Shown piece by piece: positions 60,570 through 64,000 of a stretch of 64,000 bases of DNA. Origin of the DNA: Membranipora membranacea (taxonomy: Eukaryota > Bryozoa > Gymnolaemata > Cheilostomatida > Membraniporidae); contig OU612068.1 in the NCBI GenBank assembly GCA_914767715.1, forward strand, positions 13,888,001 through 13,952,000, in the 5' to 3' direction. A program made the translations under genes and the position numbers. Within the stretch, counting starts at the first letter, position 1; the number at the start of each line of letters is the position of its first letter. The notes under the pieces were generated by a model. The model saw only the letters and a program-made list of their open reading frames with translations, did no database searches and was not told where the DNA came from.

Positions 60570-63224
60570 ATGACAGACAGCCGACGAATGACGGGAACCA
60601 CTCGGGTTGCCATTCAGTTGGCAACCCAGACCGCTGCTATGCCATCGATGGAAATCTTGCATCGAGAAGACCCACTCGTGAACATCATTGAAGGATTATG
60701 TAAAAAATGGAAATTAGATGATCCCACAACATACCAACTGCAGTTTGACGATGCCAAAGTCAAACCACCTCCAATGTATATCACAGAGGAAAATAGGGAC
60801 CAGATAAAAGATGGCGATATTCTCAAACTAGATTTCTCTCCCAAGAAAAGCTCACAGAAAATTGTGAATTGTTTTTGGGATGACTCAATAGCAAAAAATA
60901 GCTTTATGAACAAATTAGCTGCATTATCCATAGATAAAACATTTGCTGATCACTTCATCTTGGAACGAGGGTTCGATGAGCTGACAAAATTTATCATAAA
61001 TGAACATAAATCTATGGAGATCTCCTCTAAGAGTGGGTTCGCTCTCTCGGCATTCGTGAATCTTATGAACCACAGTATTGTGTCTTGGGATACGCTCAAC
61101 GAAGAATTTCTCACCAGTATTACATGGTATGTGGATGCCCAGCGAGATTCAGCCGATGTTATGGTTGTCAAATCAGCTCTTGCCATACTACAATCAGCAA
61201 TCACCAACAGCTCCGTTGGAAAGAACTTTGTCACCAAATCCCATTTCGGAGTATCCAGCTTCATATCAAACATGCGCTCTAGAGATGAGGCAACTCAAAT
61301 CCTCTGCGTCTCACTAGTTAATACTCTGCTCACAGTATCAGGGAAAGACAGACAGCAAGCCATTCGGAAAACCCTGCTCACCAACCCCAACCGTCAGCTA
61401 GTCTGGGAGAGCATTTCACAAATCACTGGTTTTGCCGGCTCTGTCAGTAAACCGATGGCTTATCAGTGCTCCACACTACAGGCCAGGCTATTCAATCTCC
61501 TCTCAGATAGGCTAAATGGGGCAATAAAGCGACAGGACGGTGCGGCTCTGAAGGAAGTTAGTGACTTGCGGAAGATCGCCTTTGACGAAGACGTTGTGGA
61601 TTCCTCTGGTATGGCTCGTAAAGTCGATGAATGTCGTGACTACACCAAGCTCGGCTTCAAAGACCCATCTGAACCATTAGCTGTAAGTTCAAGTTGATGT
61701 TGACTTAATACGAACCAATCAGATTCAACCAATGAAAAACCATTCCCGAAGCTAATGGGAAAGCAATGGATACGTTCAACACTTTATATGTTTTGCTACA
61801 GTCTACAACTTAGTAACGCCACCTGTGTATTCCTGGTTAAGTTGAAATTGGCCTACTAGCTTTCATTGTATTTTAGTAGGACTCCCTGCTCTTTTTTGAC
61901 TTGCGTTACCACTACTTTTGAAGCAGAGCACAAACCTGATTTGCTGGTCAGAAGCTGTTTTACATTATACTACGTGTAATTTTTGTGTTACAGGAGTTTG
62001 GAAATGCGCCCCCTGGTGCTCTTGCTCTGGACTGTATGGCTTTCTTTGCCCATCAATACACACAGCAGTACAGACAGATCGTCCTAGAGAATAGCCGGGA
62101 GCGAGCTGATGAGCAGGACTGTCCATTCGCTCAGGCTAGTGTACAGCTCACTCAACTACTAGCAGATATACTACAGATTGGTGTTCCCCCTAGTGAGGGT
62201 GGTGAGGATGGCCGCTCTTACCACCCCATGTTCTTCTTCAAGGAGAAACCTTTTGAGGAGTGTTTTTGTGTGTGCATTCAGAGGTTTACCAGAACCTGGA
62301 AGGAAATGAAAGCTTCAATGTCAGATTTTAATAAGGTAATGCGACATGGCATCGATCAGGGGGGATATATCCATATTGATTTACCGTCATATGAAGTAGA
62401 TTGGCCACTCCCTTGGGAGTAATGCTACTTATGACTGTACAACATATACAATGCATGTCCCTGCACACCCAAGTCAGGTGTGGTGACTCACAAAGTAGAG
62501 GCTTGACTTGAGGCGGAGTAAGATACATTGCTACATTAAATCTTGTAACTGCAAAACTCTGTTAGGTTTGGGTCTCAATAAAACTGCAGACAGAACTTAT
62601 TGCCTTATGTGTTCTATATCACATAATTGCAAGACATCTCTCTTATGAAGCCTTAATGACTATCCAAAGGCCAATGCATGTTATAGTCAGGCAGTTACTT
62701 ACGATAAAGTTTTGTCAGATTGGCTTGGTAAAAAAATTCAATGCTCTACTTGGCATCAATAATTCATGCCACGTAGAGCATTGAATTTTTTACCATGCAA
62801 ATCTGACAAAACTTAAGTAAGTAAGTAACTGCCTGACTATAACATGCATTGAACTCTGGGCAAAATTAGAGTTACGTTTATTGGCCATACATCATGTAAT
62901 TGTTTTCAGGTGCTTATGGTGGTGAAAGAGCAGATAACTCGCGCATTCAGTGAGAGGCCTCACACATTCGACTCGCTAAAGACCAAACTGACCAACTGGA
63001 GCTTCGCTAAGATTCAGGAGGCGAGACAGAGAGAGCTGGATAAGTTGGAGGAAGAGAAGAGACAGGCTAAGCCGATACGAGAGCTCAGGGAGATGATAAA
63101 ACCGGAAATACTCGAAGTAATCAGACAACAGAGGATAAACAGAATGATTCGTGGATTTCACTTCAAGAATCGAGACAAAAAGAAAGAGAAATTTTTGTTC
63201 ATGAGACTGTCACATAATGCAAAG
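60570..63224 (+). CDS. ELMO: Engulfment and cell motility protein (ELMO), 3' end beyond window
   Basis: Three coding exons, 60570-61682, 61994-62335 and 62910-63224, all phase 0; 590 residues seen of an expected ~720. ELMO with DOCK180 forms a bipartite Rac guanine-nucleotide exchange factor for phagocytosis of dying cells and cell migration. Seen: N-terminal ubiquitin-like/RBD region; armadillo-like helices (FADHFILERGFDELTKFI, SGFALSAFVNLMNHSIVSW); the ELMO domain at ~310-480 with FGNAPPGALALDCMAFFA and YHPMFFFKEKPFEECF; then MVVKEQITRAF, a coiled segment, and the start of the PH domain (IKPEILEVIRQQRINRM). The start ATG at 60570 follows GTG, which is not used. A 5' untranslated intron is likely: donor CAG|GTAAGTG at 60158/60159, acceptor TTTCATTTAG ending 60539. 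The first 371 residues are in one exon, unlike the many exons of vertebrate ELMO genes. Confidence 0.96.
62672..62851. mobile_element. 180-bp foldback MITE in ELMO intron
   Basis: Nearly the whole 180 bases fold on themselves. CAATGCATGTTATAGTCAGG at 62672 pairs with CCTGACTATAACATGCATTG ending at 62851. Inside, AAGTTTTGTCAGATT pairs with AATCTGACAAAACTT and GGTAAAAAAATTCAATGCTC with GAGCATTGAATTTTTTACC, around a loop near 62755. A few indels (AAGTAAGTAAGT) break the stem. Flanks AAGGC and AACTC show no clear target duplication. A single arm of the same family is at 43403-43427. Confidence 0.92.
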
Positions 63225-64000
63225 GTATGTCTGCTCTGTGATAGATATGATATGATATGATATGATATGAAAATCCAAAACATTGGTACAATCGGGAGCT
63301 TTTACTAGGCTAAGTATTGAAATTGGTTATACCAAAGAGGAACCATGTTACTTCTTGGTAAAACAATGTAACCCTGCAAAAAATTACTGCAGCGCAACCG
63401 TTTGAGTAAATTTACTCCAGCCATAACAAGTTGTCTGTCTTGATAGAATACGACCTAAATAACTCTTCCCATCTGCAGCGATATTCTATGTTAAAAGACT
63501 ATCCCGAGAGTGAAATGTGCTCTTGAGTGTTCTTGAGGTGTGTGTTTTGGCCTTCCCTTTTTAACATGCTATGCCGTGTTATCATCAAAACTTCCTTGTT
63601 AAGCCACTTTTTGAGTCTTTGAGACTTTGAGAGGAGGAAGTTGGCTATCTTTGTTGAATCACAAGCAGTTATCAGCTCAACCACTTAAATGAGGAGTGTT
63701 CTTATTTATTCATAACTATCCTATGAACTAGATTATTTGTAGATAATAGGCCCTCGTTTACGATCTAAGATTTGAGAGCTCATGTTGCATGTGGGTTTTG
63801 ACAGTAGGATATCGTTTGTGTTTTAAAAATAACTATGCAGCTATGTCACTTTACCTATTCACCTATTTACCTGTTACCTGTAACTAATATAGGAGGTTGG
63901 TTTTCCCTGTGGCCAATTTCTTAGGCTCCTTTTCCTACCCTACACAATTCTGCTGAGCACATAAAAATCAGTTGATTTTCATTCATCTCTAGCAATCTAT
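63225..64000. other. ELMO intron to window edge, no exon seen
   Basis: The remainder of the ELMO PH domain is not found here. A short (ATATG)n run is present at about 63243-63270. Nothing else can be supported. Confidence 0.55.

Noticed and set aside
1-64000. CRISPR arrays, operons or other prokaryotic systems
   Set aside because: Spliced animal genes throughout; no regularly spaced identical repeats with unique spacers.

Overview
The window is nuclear DNA from an animal: AT-rich, with split genes, GT-AG introns of about 0.3-3 kb, and metazoan-specific proteins (MEX3, ELMO, a collagen of the short-chain C4 type). The C4-type collagen domain and the divergence from vertebrate proteins point to a marine invertebrate (sponge, cnidarian or ambulacrarian grade). 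I cannot fix the phylum from this sequence alone.

Layout. Positions 1-3.2 kb hold a possible secreted-protein first exon and a complete two-exon WAP-domain gene (+). Positions 5.2-9.8 kb hold a six-exon secreted collagen with a coiled-coil stalk (-). Positions 11.4-15.6 kb hold a complete six-exon COX10, heme O synthase (-), head to head with a complete two-exon MEX3 RNA-binding RING protein (+, 16.9-19.7 kb). A 7.9-kb non-coding interval follows. COG1, a Golgi tethering subunit, fills 27.8-48.2 kb on the minus strand in 24 exons. Positions 48.2-54.1 kb are intergenic with a tRNA-like SINE, a small unassigned ORF and a Ty3/gypsy RNase H fragment. A gene with a possible CARF/ALS2CR8-like zinc-binding region follows (+, 54.1-57.3 kb, 5' end not found), then tandem arrays including a 437-bp satellite unit (57.3-59.6 kb). 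The 5' four fifths of ELMO (+) runs from 60.6 kb off the right edge.

Exon models for COX10, MEX3, the collagen and WAP were rebuilt by hand; their phases agree and their summed lengths are multiples of three (433, 559, 431 and 87 residues). COG1 also closes, except for one surplus base in exon 20 that breaks the frame inside a conserved stretch.

The genes are housekeeping or extracellular-matrix genes with no shared pathway. The non-coding space is rich in small foldback elements, palindromes, tandem duplications and one unusual SINE-like element with terminal repeats and a perfect 21-bp target duplication. I did not find a convincing new multi-gene system. The best leads are the COG1 frame break, the terminal-repeat SINE, the foldbacks around COG1 exon 19 and the uncharacterised C-terminal half of the CARF-like gene.
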